64,000 bases of DNA from the NCBI GenBank assembly GCA_904397865.1, contig CAJFOS010000003.1:62001-126000 (forward strand), in the 5' to 3' direction. This DNA is from Candidatus Allochristensenella caecavium (GTDB taxonomy: Bacteria > Bacillota > Clostridia > Christensenellales > QAND01). Position 1 is the stretch's first letter. Each line of letters begins with the position of its first letter. The notes under the pieces were generated by a model. The model had not been told where the DNA came from. It saw only the letters and a list, made by a program, of their open reading frames with translations, and did not search any database. The translations under genes were made by a program, and so were the position numbers. Positions 54,795 through 63,302 of this stretch are shown here, piece after piece.

Positions 54795-55547
54795 TCAATC
54801 CCAGACGGTCAAAATCACGCCGTCCACATTGTTGCCGGATACCTGTACCCAGCATTCCGGCACCTGCAAAACGCGTCCGGTCTGTGTCACGGAGACAAAG
54901 CCAATGCTTCCATTGCCCTGCGGATGCACAAAGGGCAGCGGATTATCCGGATATGGATAAGCCCGTAAAAAATCGATGTATTCTTCCAGCGCAAATCCAT
55001 GCGCTTCCATCAACGATGCGTGCGGCGCGCCGACATAGCGAAAATGCCAGGGTTCGTGTGCGATACCCGTGACCGCCTCTTTCTCTGCTGTATAACGCTG
55101 GATGAAACCATACGCGGATGCTCTTTGGCGAAACGCCTGGCAAACCCCCTCGTAGGGAAAATCAGGACAGATAAAGTCAATCGTTTCCGCCGCCTGCCCT
55201 ACGTCAATGGCCAGCCCAGTCTGATGTTCGCTGCAATTAGGCAATGCGACAAACTGCCGTGCAAACGCCTCGCCGTGCGTATGCAGTGCATCGACATAGA
55301 TGCGCTGCTGCTCGCTAACCTCTCGATATCCGCTGACCGGCACGATAGTTCCTTCGCCGCCGCAGTCGTGAATCAGCGCTGTCAGCAACACCGCGGGGCA
55401 GGATGCCAGTGCGATGTCCTTATGGCCTTCAATGGGAACCAATGCCGTGTTTTGCTGCACCAGCGCATGGTCGATGGGATATTGCCGATTGACCAGAATC
55501 AGACTCCCTTTGCGCACATCCTCAGGCGTCAGTTGTAGATGTTTCAT
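54795..55547 (-). CDS. vanXY: VanXY-like D,D-dipeptidase/D,D-carboxypeptidase
   Basis: A 250-residue zinc peptidase that removes D-Ala-D-Ala dipeptide and the terminal D-Ala of precursors, so that altered precursors dominate. Zinc and catalytic motifs are SEHQTGLAIDVG (His, Asp) and HEPWHFRYVG (Glu, His), with IVPVSGYRE before them. Sequence and length resemble VanXY of the VanG operon. A C-terminal part of about 50 residues follows. No signal peptide is seen, so it is cytoplasmic. The ATG overlaps the vanG stop. Confidence 0.85.
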   Translation of the reverse strand: MKHLQLTPEDVRKGSLILVNRQYPIDHALVQQNTALVPIEGHKDIALASCPAVLLTALIHDCGGEGTIVPVSGYREVSEQQRIYVDALHTHGEAFARQFVALPNCSEHQTGLAIDVGQAAETIDFICPDFPYEGVCQAFRQRASAYGFIQRYTAEKEAVTGIAHEPWHFRYVGAPHASLMEAHGFALEEYIDFLRAYPYPDNPLPFVHPQGNGSIGFVSVTQTGRVLQVPECWVQVSGNNVDGVILTVWD

Positions 55548-56593
55548 GCTCGCACCGCCAATTCAATCATTTCATCTATCACTTGTGTGAAGGACAGTCC
55601 GATTTCCTTCATCATACGGGGATATCGGCTCAGGGGCGTCAGGCCGGGGATGGTGTTAATTTCGTTAAACAGAATGCGTCCGCTCGGGGTTACAAACAAG
55701 TCCACCCGTGCGAATCCGCGGCATTGCAGCAGCCGATACAGCCGCAGCGCCGTATGCTGAATCTCCTCCGTCTTCTGCGGGGAAAACCGTGCAGGCATAT
55801 GGATAATCGTGGTTTTCAGCGTGTACTTTTCCTCATAATCCAGGAAATCCTGATGCAGTTCCATTTCATCCACCGCGCCAATCCGGCACAGTTCGTTCCC
55901 CAAGATGGCGCACCCCACTTCGCAGCCCTGTATCGCCTGTTCGATGACCACCTTGTCATCATGCTGAAAAGCCTGTTCAATCGCCGGCCCGAGCTGTTCC
56001 CGTTCCGTTACGCGCGTAATCCCGATGGAAGAACCGGAACGCACCGGCTTGACAAAAAGCGGGAACCCCAGCGCCTCAGCCTGCGCAATGGCCGTCTGGA
56101 CATCTTCGCGTCCTTGGTGGAGCGTAATAAAATCTGCCACGGCAATGCCCGCCGCCCGCGCCAATTTGTGCGCGATTTCCTTATCCATGCACAGCGCGGA
56201 AGCAAGCATCCCGCATCCCACGCACGGGATGCCCGCCATCTCCAACAGCCCCTGCAGCGTGCCATCCTCCCCGTTCTGCCCATGCAGGATGGGAAAGGCC
56301 GCATCCACATACAAGGGTGCGCACGGCTCATCCGCAAATAAAATGCCGTGAATGGAACGGTCCGGTACAATCATAGCTGGCCGGCAGGAAGGGTCCTGTT
56401 CCCAGCTGCCATCTTCAATCTGCTCGATGGGCCCCGTGTAGTGCAGCCAGCGTCCCTGCCGCGTGATGCCAATCATCACGGGCCTGTATTTTGTAGAATC
56501 CCAGTTCTTTAAAACCGCCGCAGCGGAATGCAGCGAAACGTCGTGTTCCGTTGAACATCCGCCAAATATAACAGCAATGGTCGGCCGATTCAT
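55544..56593 (-). CDS. vanG: VanG-type D-alanine--D-serine ligase
   Basis: A 349-residue ATP-grasp ligase. It strongly resembles VanG along its whole length: AVIFGGCSTEHDVSLHSA at the N-terminus, FPILHGQNGEDGTLQG, SALCMDKEIAHKLA, FVKPVRSGSSIGIT, DYEEKYTLKTTIIHMPA and FNEINTIPGLT. The EKYTLK stretch is the form seen in D-Ala-D-Ser rather than D-Ala-D-Lac enzymes. GAGGAGG lies 8 bases before the ATG, which overlaps the vanW stop. A housekeeping D-Ala-D-Ala ligase of the same subfamily cannot be fully excluded. Confidence 0.85.
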   Translation of the reverse strand: MNRPTIAVIFGGCSTEHDVSLHSAAAVLKNWDSTKYRPVMIGITRQGRWLHYTGPIEQIEDGSWEQDPSCRPAMIVPDRSIHGILFADEPCAPLYVDAAFPILHGQNGEDGTLQGLLEMAGIPCVGCGMLASALCMDKEIAHKLARAAGIAVADFITLHQGREDVQTAIAQAEALGFPLFVKPVRSGSSIGITRVTEREQLGPAIEQAFQHDDKVVIEQAIQGCEVGCAILGNELCRIGAVDEMELHQDFLDYEEKYTLKTTIIHMPARFSPQKTEEIQHTALRLYRLLQCRGFARVDLFVTPSGRILFNEINTIPGLTPLSRYPRMMKEIGLSFTQVIDEMIELAVRA

Positions 56594-57420
56594 GCAATTT
56601 CCTCCTCAATCGGTGTGCCTGCAGGCAGCGCGTATTGAATTTCGCATCGGTTGTGATACAGCAGCGTGTCCGCCAGCGGTTGACGCGACACGCGGTCAAG
56701 TATCTGCCGATAGATATCGATTTGTTCATAGATATGGTTTTTTTTGCGCGTATAGTGCAAATGCCGCCCTTCGATATGGTAACAAAGCGCCAGCTGCTGT
56801 GTTGTAAGCAGATGGATGGACATCGTTTCCTCTTCAAAGGAAAAAATGATTTGGAACGGCAAGTCGGTTTGATTTCGCACCTTTAAATCCAGCCATCCTT
56901 CGCTCACGGTTGCGTCCACACCGGGTGGGATATCCCCCTGGTTGGGGGTGGGAAAGGCTTCAATGGCATGCCCGTGGCGTTCGATGACCGTCAGTGGACT
57001 GTGCAGGAAAAGCCAGAACAGCGTGTTGCTCAACTGGCACAATCCCCCTCCTTGAATGGGTTGGATTTTCCCGTCCGAAAGCACAAGCCCCTCTTTATAA
57101 GGCGTCTGCCGGTCCGCATGCCGCACCAACTGCCAGAACGAGAAAGTCTCGCCCGGCTGAATGACCAGATGGTCCATCGGCTGGCTGGCCAGCTTTAAAT
57201 TGAATACTTTGTTGTATTGATACTGCAGGTCAAACCCGCTGGCCGGGTTGATTAGCGTTGATTGCGCAGAAAAAACGGTATAGGGCAAACACTCTGTTTG
57301 CGTTGTGTGCGCATAATGGTTACGGTCCAGCCGCATTTTCAAATAAAAACAGAATTTACGCTGGCGTTTGCGTAAAGGAAGCAGAAAAGGGAACACCTGT
57401 GTCAATCGAATCCGGCCCAT
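56590..57420 (-). CDS. vanW: VanW family protein
   Basis: A 276-residue protein of the VanW family, which accompanies vanB and vanG operons; its function is unknown. The conserved part contains VIQPGETFSFWQLVRHAD, IQGGGLCQLSNTLFWLFLHSPL and ERHGHAIEAFPT. ATG 57420 is used because GAGGAGG lies 7 bases before it. It starts the vanW-vanG-vanXY unit, with 4-base overlaps throughout. Confidence 0.87.
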   Translation of the reverse strand: MGRIRLTQVFPFLLPLRKRQRKFCFYLKMRLDRNHYAHTTQTECLPYTVFSAQSTLINPASGFDLQYQYNKVFNLKLASQPMDHLVIQPGETFSFWQLVRHADRQTPYKEGLVLSDGKIQPIQGGGLCQLSNTLFWLFLHSPLTVIERHGHAIEAFPTPNQGDIPPGVDATVSEGWLDLKVRNQTDLPFQIIFSFEEETMSIHLLTTQQLALCYHIEGRHLHYTRKKNHIYEQIDIYRQILDRVSRQPLADTLLYHNRCEIQYALPAGTPIEEEIA

Positions 57421-57444
57421 GGCCAAACCTCCTCATTGAGGCGC

Positions 57445-57503
57445 AAAAAAAGCGCCGTTGCCTTCATGCTTGTATTATGCACAAAAACAACGGTCGCTTT
57501 TTC
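57445..57503 (-). terminator. hairpin with U tract between vanS and vanW
   Basis: On the minus strand GCGACCGTTG pairs with CAACGGCGC over a loop of about 27 bases and ends in seven T. It can end the vanRS transcript or attenuate transcription entering vanW. Confidence 0.6.
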
Positions 57504-57539
57504 TATTTTCCTCGGAGAAACGCTGATGTTTCCATCACA

Positions 57540-57562
57540 AATTTCTTACGATTTTCTTACGG
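57540..57562 (-). promoter_or_regulatory. tandem VanR-box-like sites at the end of vanS
   Basis: Minus-strand 12-mers CCGTAAGAAAAT (57551-57562) and TCGTAAGAAATT (57540-57551) match the VanR box TCGTAnGAAAnT at 9 of 10 and 10 of 10 fixed positions. They lie 11 bases apart and the vanS stop codon falls inside the first. They would let phosphorylated VanR activate vanW-vanG-vanXY. Confidence 0.65.
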
Positions 57563-58645
57563 TGTATTGGGTAGAAACACGGTGAACCGGATGATATCCG
57601 CTTCACTTTGCGCAATGATAGTGCCATGGTGCAGTTCTACAATCTCTTTGGCAATCGCCAACCCAAGCCCAGCGCCGCCCGTCTGGGTGGCCCGGGCGCT
57701 GTCCAGTCGGTAAAACTGTTCAAAGATGCGTTCCAGCTTGTGGGGCGGGATGGTATCACCATGGTTTTTAAACAGCAGCGTCACGCCACGTTCATCCTGT
57801 TCGGCATGAATGGTGATTTCCGTCTGTTCGTAACTGTAGAAGATGGCATTGCGCAGCAGATTGTCAAAAACGCGTTCCAGTTTTTTTGCATCTGCACGAA
57901 TATGCATTTCCGGTGGAGCAGTCAACGAATAGGTAAGGCCTTTGGGAGTCAGCAACGGACGGAATTCATCGGCCATTTGTTCAAGCATGCGCGTCAGGTT
58001 GACGGTGCTCAGGTCCAGCGTCAATTCCTGTAGATTAAAACGTGTGATTTCAAAAAACTCATTGATTAAATCCTCCAGCCGTTCCGCCTTTTCCACAGAA
58101 ATGGACAGGTATTTTTCTCGTAGCTCCGGCGAAATCTGCTGTTCGTCACGCAGTAGCGTCAGATACCCGATAACCGATGTCAGCGGTGTTTTCAGGTCAT
58201 GCGCTAGATAGACCACCAAATCGTTTTTTCGCTGTTCGGCTTCTTTAGCCAACTGTTGGCTACGAACCAGATCATACTTGATCTGGTTCAAGCGTTCCTC
58301 GGTGGGCTTTAATTCGCCTGGCAGTTGCACCAGTGCATCATCTTCGGTAAAAACCTGTTCGACTGCACGCGAAATCTGGTCCACATATCCGACTGTTTTG
58401 CGCAAATAACGAACCACAAGCCCCAGACACCCTAGCCCCCAAAGGAATAGGAACAATAAGAACGCGTTGTTGTCCAGCCATTGAAGAAACGAATAGAATG
58501 GGTTGTTGGACTGCCAGACAAAGACATTGTGTCCGATGTAGGAACCAATCATCAAAAATAAATACAGCAATACCGTATAAATGACCACCGACAATAAAAA
58601 ACGTCCGAATAAACGGGGCACCAGTGCCTGACGACGGGGCTGCAT
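57557..58645 (-). CDS. vanS: VanS-type sensor histidine kinase
   Basis: A 362-residue membrane kinase. Two transmembrane helices (about 15-38 and 62-85) enclose a short outer loop of about 20 residues, as in VanS proteins that sense glycopeptides or wall intermediates. A HAMP-like region follows, then the H box LAHDLKTPLTSVIGYL, N box NLLRNAIFYS and G box GAGLGLAIAKEI. The start is uncertain: ATG 58645 lies just after the vanR stop with no clear site, while the frame is open to 58720 inside vanR. Confidence 0.82.
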   Translation of the reverse strand: MQPRRQALVPRLFGRFLLSVVIYTVLLYLFLMIGSYIGHNVFVWQSNNPFYSFLQWLDNNAFLLFLFLWGLGCLGLVVRYLRKTVGYVDQISRAVEQVFTEDDALVQLPGELKPTEERLNQIKYDLVRSQQLAKEAEQRKNDLVVYLAHDLKTPLTSVIGYLTLLRDEQQISPELREKYLSISVEKAERLEDLINEFFEITRFNLQELTLDLSTVNLTRMLEQMADEFRPLLTPKGLTYSLTAPPEMHIRADAKKLERVFDNLLRNAIFYSYEQTEITIHAEQDERGVTLLFKNHGDTIPPHKLERIFEQFYRLDSARATQTGGAGLGLAIAKEIVELHHGTIIAQSEADIIRFTVFLPNTP

Positions 58646-58652
58646 GTGTACA

Positions 58653-59351
58653 TTATGATTCAATTTGATAGCCGACCCCCCATACGGTTTTGATAAATTT
58701 GGGCTTGCGCGGCGGTTCATGCATCTTTTCCCGCAGCCGTCCGATGTGCGCCATCACAGTGTTATTATTGTCCAGGTATTTCTCCCCCCACACCGCTTCA
58801 AACAATTCTTCGGAGGAAACGACCTTGCCGCGGTTTTCACACAGATACCAAAGAATGGAAAATTCAATCGGCGTCAGCGATAAAGGCTTGCCATACAGTG
58901 AACATTTATGCGTATCCTTATTGATAATCAAGCCCGCAAAATCAAATTCATTGGCTTCTGGCGCCTGCCCCTCATCAGATGCGTTGTACCGCATGTATCG
59001 GCGCAACTGGGCCTTGACGCGCGCCACCATTTCCAGTGGGTTGAAAGGCTTTGTGATATAATCGTCTGCACCGATGGTCAAGCCCTTGATTTTGTCGATG
59101 TCCTCCACCTTCGCGGTCAGCATAATCACAGGATAATGCCAATGTTCACGAATTTTTTTGCATAATGCGAATCCATCCATATCCGGCAGCATGACATCCA
59201 AAATCGCCAAATCCAGCGATTCGTGTGCGATTGCCTCCAACGCCTGTTTGCCGTCATGACAGACATGGACACAATAGCCTTCGTTGTGCAGGTACCATTC
59301 CACCAGGTCCGCAATTTCCTTTTCATCATCTACCACCAGAATGTTGGGCAT
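58653..59351 (-). CDS. vanR: VanR-type response regulator (OmpR family)
   Basis: A 232-residue two-component regulator. The receiver has VVDDEKE, phosphorylated Asp in LAILDVMLPDMDG and MLTAKVEDIDK. The winged-helix domain ends TVWGVGYQIES. ATG 59351 has GAAGGAGG upstream; an earlier open frame lacks it. It is first in the cluster, ahead of vanS, and probably controls vanW-vanG-vanXY through the boxes at 57540-57562. A TATAAT box lies near 59383-59388. Membership in the Van cluster rests on context. Confidence 0.87.
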   Translation of the reverse strand: MPNILVVDDEKEIADLVEWYLHNEGYCVHVCHDGKQALEAIAHESLDLAILDVMLPDMDGFALCKKIREHWHYPVIMLTAKVEDIDKIKGLTIGADDYITKPFNPLEMVARVKAQLRRYMRYNASDEGQAPEANEFDFAGLIINKDTHKCSLYGKPLSLTPIEFSILWYLCENRGKVVSSEELFEAVWGEKYLDNNNTVMAHIGRLREKMHEPPRKPKFIKTVWGVGYQIES

Positions 59352-59502
59352 CGTGCTCGTCCCTCCTTCGTTCATCGCGCCCATTATATACGATTCGTCT
59401 GCTTTTTTGCCAGTCCTATCGTCTGCACCGTTGCGCTGGCGTATAAAGAAAGTCTGTCAGACGTGAAAGAATACGTTATAATCAATCCCAGGGAGGCCAG
59501 CA

Positions 59503-60222
59503 ATGGAAGATACGATTTATACCCAGCACGGCATTTTTGTCTATCGCCTGCTGGAAAAACCCATCAAACATATTTACCTGCGTCTGCAGCCGGATGGCAT
59601 TTTTGACGTTTCGGTACCGCACCATACCTCCGTAAAAAAACGGGAAGAGGTACTTCGCCAAAAATCAGCATGGATGGCGCGTACCCTTGCTCAACAGCGT
59701 GCCGCGCAGGCACAGCATACGCCCTTTACCCATCAATCAGGACAGACGTTGTATCTACAAGGGAAAGCATACCGCTTTTTCCGTTTGCAGGGGGAACCGG
59801 CCCGCATTTGGATACAGGGGGATGGTCTTTATCTTCGTCAGATGGATGATTCGGATGAACGGGCCCGCCGGTTCCTGAACCAATGGGAAAAACAGCAGGC
59901 TCAACAGTTATACACGCGCATCCATGCTGCGCTTTGGCCGTATTTTGCAGCTCGTAAAGTGATGCAGCCCCGGATACAATGGCGTGTCATGCGTTCCCGA
60001 TGGGGCAGCTGTTCCAAACAAAAAGGCCGTATCTCGCTCAATGTTCGCTTGCTTCGTGTTCCGCCGGCTTGTTTTGCTTATGTCGTGGCGCACGAATATT
60101 GTCATTTGCTCCAGCCCAATCATGGCCCGGCGTTTTATCAGGAATTGGCCGGCTGCCAGCCCCTGTACCGTCAGACGGAAAAAAAGCTGAAGGAATGGTC
60201 GTTTGTTTTAGATATATCATGA
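59503..60222 (+). CDS. YgjP-like (M48-type) metallopeptidase
   Basis: A 239-residue protein of the YgjP/DUF45 family. The zinc motif is VVAHEYCHLLQPNHGPAFY, an HExxH followed by a third His. SRWGSCSKQKGRISLNVRLL upstream is the family signature. No signal peptide is seen. GGGAGG lies 7 bases before the ATG. Physiological substrate is unknown. Confidence 0.88.
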   Translation: MEDTIYTQHGIFVYRLLEKPIKHIYLRLQPDGIFDVSVPHHTSVKKREEVLRQKSAWMARTLAQQRAAQAQHTPFTHQSGQTLYLQGKAYRFFRLQGEPARIWIQGDGLYLRQMDDSDERARRFLNQWEKQQAQQLYTRIHAALWPYFAARKVMQPRIQWRVMRSRWGSCSKQKGRISLNVRLLRVPPACFAYVVAHEYCHLLQPNHGPAFYQELAGCQPLYRQTEKKLKEWSFVLDIS

Positions 60223-60289
60223 TTTCATGATATATGGATATAAGAAGCATGGCCACCCATTTATACAGATAAAAGGATTCTTTTCCTTT

Positions 60290-60700
60290 AACGAAGCTAC
60301 AACACATCCCGTAGGAAACAAATTGGGTTCGCTTTGCTATAGCGCCGGCCATGATATTGGTCACTGCAGCCCAAAAGACTGTCTGAAAAATCAGAAACGC
60401 AGGAGTTGGTGGTTCCCTGGGTATGGAGTTGTGCCGCACGGTAATGTCTGGTGTGCGGATGCGTCCGCCGTTGCTTATGTCGAATAGCAGGCCAAAACCA
60501 AGTGTCCAGAATGCAGGGAAGTCAATACAGGAATTCATCAGAGTATTCATGATAATATTGCCTGTATTCTTTGCCCCGCGTGAAGCTGGATTTTTTACGG
60601 TCAGTCCGAAAGAATACCAGTGAGGCGCCGGGGCAATGTGCGGATTATGCCAATTAAAGAAAACATACATTTTTAAAGCAAAGCCAATAAAGTTCATATT
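60290..60700 (-). pseudogene. relic of an ammonium transporter (amt), N-terminal part
   Basis: Downstream of glnN, one open minus-strand frame carries Amt-like segments in order: a degraded first helix, then GAKNTGNIIMNTLMNSCIDFPAFW with TLGFGLLF, then AFLIFQTVFWAAVTNIMAGA and IAKRTQFVSYG. These match the conserved AKN..NI.MKN..DF and FQ..FAATAATIVSGA.AER..F of Amt proteins. The match ends near 60293, so at least two thirds of the transporter is missing. No ribosome binding site is seen. Confidence 0.6.
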
Positions 60701-60720
60701 GTGTGCCATATAAAACAAAT

Positions 60721-60768
60721 CAAGAGGACGTGCATTCCAATAATTCGGAAGGCACGCCCTCGTATGGG
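60721..60768. terminator. hairpin after glnN (possible terminator)
   Basis: On the minus strand GAGGGCGTGC-CTTCC pairs with GGAATGCACGTCCTC, an imperfect stem with an 8-base loop. Only TTGATTTG follows, so termination may be weak. Confidence 0.45.
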
Positions 60769-60789
60769 TCTTATAGGGATAGGACCGGT

Positions 60790-62901
60790 TCAGCATACGC
60801 TGAATAGTAAATCGCCATATGTCGGGAAAGGCCAGCAGGTTTTAGCCGTCAGGCTTTCCAATTCGTCCGCAATCGCACGCAGCTCTTGCATCGCCGCAAA
60901 TACGCTATCGTGATAGAATGTTGCGCATGCCGCAATCTCCGTTATCTGCTTGCTTTGCAGCAAGGCGTCTTCCAATGCGCCAATTTTCTGGTATAATCCG
61001 GTGCTTAGTGCAGAAAGCTTTGCAATCAGCGTCGTTTCCATCTCGCATGAAATCGCTGCATCGAGCGCACGCTTGGCCAGCGCTGTCTCCGTCAATTCAC
61101 GGGTATACGCGGTCACGGCGGGCAGGATGTCCTTTCTTGCCATTTCCAGCATCGTTTCCGCTTCGATGTTCAGCACCTTGCAGTAATTTTCCAATGTGAT
61201 TTCATACCGCGACCGTACTTCCGATTCCGTCAATACGCCATGGTGGCCAAACAGCGCAATGTTGGCATCGCTTACAAAATACGGCAGTGCTTCCGGTGTG
61301 GATTTGAGGTTCAGCAGGCCGCGTTTTTTTGCTTCTTCGACCCATTCTTCCGCATAGTTGTTGCCATTGAAGATGATGCGCTTATGTGTACGAATCGTAT
61401 GTTTAATCAATTCGTTCAGCGTGCCGATGAAATCTTCCTGCCCTTCCAATTCATCCGCCATCTGTTCGAGCGCATCCGCCACAATTGTATTGAGGACAAA
61501 GTTCGGCCCTGCGATGGAAAAGGAGGACCCCAGCATCCGAAATTCAAATTTGTTTCCCGTAAAAGCGAAAGGGGACGTCCGGTTCCGGTCCGTTGTATCT
61601 TTGGGGAAACGGGGCAGCACATGAACGCCAATCTCCATTTCGCTGGCCGGTTTGCCCTGGTAGGCGGTGCCGTTTTCCAGAGCCTCCAGAATGCCGCCCA
61701 ATTCTTCGCCGACAAACATTGAGACAATGGCTGGCGGCGCTTCGTTAGCACCCAGCCGGTGGTCGTTGCCTGCGCTCGCTACGGAGATGCGCAGCAAATC
61801 CTGGTGTTCATCCACTGCTTTTATCACCGCGCATAAAAACAGCAGAAACTGTGCATTTTCGCACGGCGTGTCGCCCGGTTCCAACAGGTTCATGCCCGTG
61901 TCGGTGGAAATGGACCAGTTGTTGTGTTTGCCACTGCCATTGACGCCGGCAAATGGTTTTTCATGCAGCAGGCATACCATCCCATGGCGGATGGCCACGC
62001 TTTTCATCAGCTCCATCGTCAGCTGGTTGTGGTCAGTAGCCAGGTTGGTGGTGGTGAATATGGGAGCCAATTCGTGCTGTGCCGGAGCAACCTCGTTGTG
62101 CTGCGTCTTAGCGAATACGCCCAGTTTCCATAGTTCCTGGTTTAAATCCTTCATGTAAGCGGATACACGCGGCTTGATGACGCCAAAATAATGGTCCTCC
62201 AGCTCTTGGCCTTTGGGGGGCTTGGCACCAAAGAGCGTCCGCCCGCAATAGATAAGGTCTTTGCGTTTTTCGTAAACCTCTTTATCCACCAGAAAATATT
62301 CCTGTTCCGGGCCAACGGTGCTCACTACGTGGTGTACATCTTCATTGCCAAATAGGTGTAAAATCCGCAGCGCCTGCTTTTCCAGCGCCTCCATTGAACG
62401 AAGCAGGGGCGTTTTTTTGTCCAGCGCCTCGCCGCCGTAGGAACAGAAAGCTGTCGGGATGCAGAGGATTCCATCTTTGATAAACGCATATGACGTAGGG
62501 TCCCAGGCCGTATATCCGCGCGCTTCAAACGTAGCGCGCAGGCCGCCGGAGGGGAAGCTGGAAGCGTCTGGTTCACCCTTAATCAGTTCCTTACCGGAAA
62601 ATTCCATGATGACGCTGTCATCGGAACATGGCGAAATGAAGCTGTCGTGTTTTTCGGCTGTGATGCCGGTCATCGGCTGGAACCAGTGGGTAAAATGGGT
62701 CGCGCCTTTTTCCGTTGCCCAGTCTTTCATCGCATTTGCCACCACATTGGCGACGTCGATGTCCAGCGTTACGCCTTCTTCAATCGCCTTGCGCACCGCT
62801 TTGTAGGTAGCCTTAGGCAACCGTTCTTTCATCACAGCATCGTTGAATACCATCGTCCCAAACAGTGCAGGAACATTGGTCGGGGATGTCACTTCGTTCA
62901 T
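60790..62901 (-). CDS. glnN: glutamine synthetase type III
   Basis: A 703-residue type III glutamine synthetase that joins ammonia to glutamate. Diagnostic parts include [36 protein letters not shown], the ATP loop [12 protein letters not shown] and [14 protein letters not shown]. The protein is much longer than type I enzymes, as expected for GSIII. ATG 62901 or GTG 62904 can both serve with GGAGG upstream. It lies behind a hairpin-terminator leader, between an amt relic and a glutamate-synthase gene. Confidence 0.95.
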   Translation of the reverse strand: MNEVTSPTNVPALFGTMVFNDAVMKERLPKATYKAVRKAIEEGVTLDIDVANVVANAMKDWATEKGATHFTHWFQPMTGITAEKHDSFISPCSDDSVIMEFSGKELIKGEPDASSFPSGGLRATFEARGYTAWDPTSYAFIKDGILCIPTAFCSYGGEALDKKTPLLRSMEALEKQALRILHLFGNEDVHHVVSTVGPEQEYFLVDKEVYEKRKDLIYCGRTLFGAKPPKGQELEDHYFGVIKPRVSAYMKDLNQELWKLGVFAKTQHNEVAPAQHELAPIFTTTNLATDHNQLTMELMKSVAIRHGMVCLLHEKPFAGVNGSGKHNNWSISTDTGMNLLEPGDTPCENAQFLLFLCAVIKAVDEHQDLLRISVASAGNDHRLGANEAPPAIVSMFVGEELGGILEALENGTAYQGKPASEMEIGVHVLPRFPKDTTDRNRTSPFAFTGNKFEFRMLGSSFSIAGPNFVLNTIVADALEQMADELEGQEDFIGTLNELIKHTIRTHKRIIFNGNNYAEEWVEEAKKRGLLNLKSTPEALPYFVSDANIALFGHHGVLTESEVRSRYEITLENYCKVLNIEAETMLEMARKDILPAVTAYTRELTETALAKRALDAAISCEMETTLIAKLSALSTGLYQKIGALEDALLQSKQITEIAACATFYHDSVFAAMQELRAIADELESLTAKTCWPFPTYGDLLFSVC

Positions 62902-62916
62902 CACTCACAGTCCTCC

Positions 62917-62976
62917 TTATACAAAATAAAAAAAGACGCCGCAGGTGTTTTCACCTACAGCGCCTTTGCTGTTCAT
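62917..62976 (-). CDS. possible 19-residue leader peptide upstream of glnN
   Basis: ATG 62976 is exactly where transcription should start. It encodes MNSKGAVGENTCGVFFYFV, and its stop overlaps the glnN Shine-Dalgarno region. The terminator hairpin lies wholly inside it. If translated, it would be from a leaderless mRNA. It may be chance. Confidence 0.35.
   Translation of the reverse strand: MNSKGAVGENTCGVFFYFV
62928..62964 (-). terminator. attenuator hairpin upstream of glnN
   Basis: On the minus strand GGCGCTGTAGGTG and CACCTGCGGCGTC pair around AAAA (two G-T pairs, one mismatch) and run into seven T. It lies between the promoter and the glnN start. Confidence 0.75.
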
Positions 62977-62982
62977 GCCGCT

Positions 62983-63011
62983 ATTATGCACCTGCCTACA
63001 GCAGCTGTCAA
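62983..63011 (-). promoter_or_regulatory. promoter of glnN
   Basis: On the minus strand TTGACA (63006-63011), 17 bases, CATAAT (62983-62988). Start of transcription is predicted at 62976. Confidence 0.75.
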
Positions 63012-63171
63012 CCCCTTTTTTTAAAAATCATGCAGGCAGCGCCGGCAAGGTTGTGCTTACGAATTTCCCTGCGTGCGCAGGCACATCAAAGAGGCGCACC
63101 CAAACCGGCATACGCATACGTTTCGCTTATTTTTACACGGACGGCATGATTGGAAGGGAATGAAAAAGTAG

Positions 63172-63200
63172 TTGACAAGCGCCACCGGCATGTATAAAAT
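63172..63200 (+). promoter_or_regulatory. promoter of the glutamate-synthase gene
   Basis: TTGACA (63172-63177), 17 bases, TAAAAT (63195-63200); start near 63207. Confidence 0.8.
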
Positions 63201-63206
63201 ACGCAT

Positions 63207-63282
63207 TGAACAAAGATGTTTACCTACGAGCAATCGGCATGTTTGCCTGTTGTCCGCGGGTAAGCATCTTTTTTTGTACTTT
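63207..63282 (+). ncRNA. structured attenuator leader of the glutamate-synthase gene
   Basis: The outer stem AAAGATGTTTACC (63212-63224) with GGTAAGCATCTTT (63259-63271) has 13 pairs, one of them G-T, and ends in seven T. Inside are CGA-GCAA-TCG and GGCA-TGTT-TGCC hairpins, forming a junction. It is not a motif I recognise. The same bases also encode a 15-codon ORF (MFTYEQSACLPVVRG, 63216-63263). Confidence 0.6.
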
Positions 63283-63302
63283 TTTCTAGGGGAGGAATTC
63301 CA

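Noticed and set aside
63207-63282. T-box riboswitch before the glutamate synthase
   Set aside because: The leader is only about 95 bases and lacks the T-box core (AGGGTGGNACCGCG) and specifier stem.
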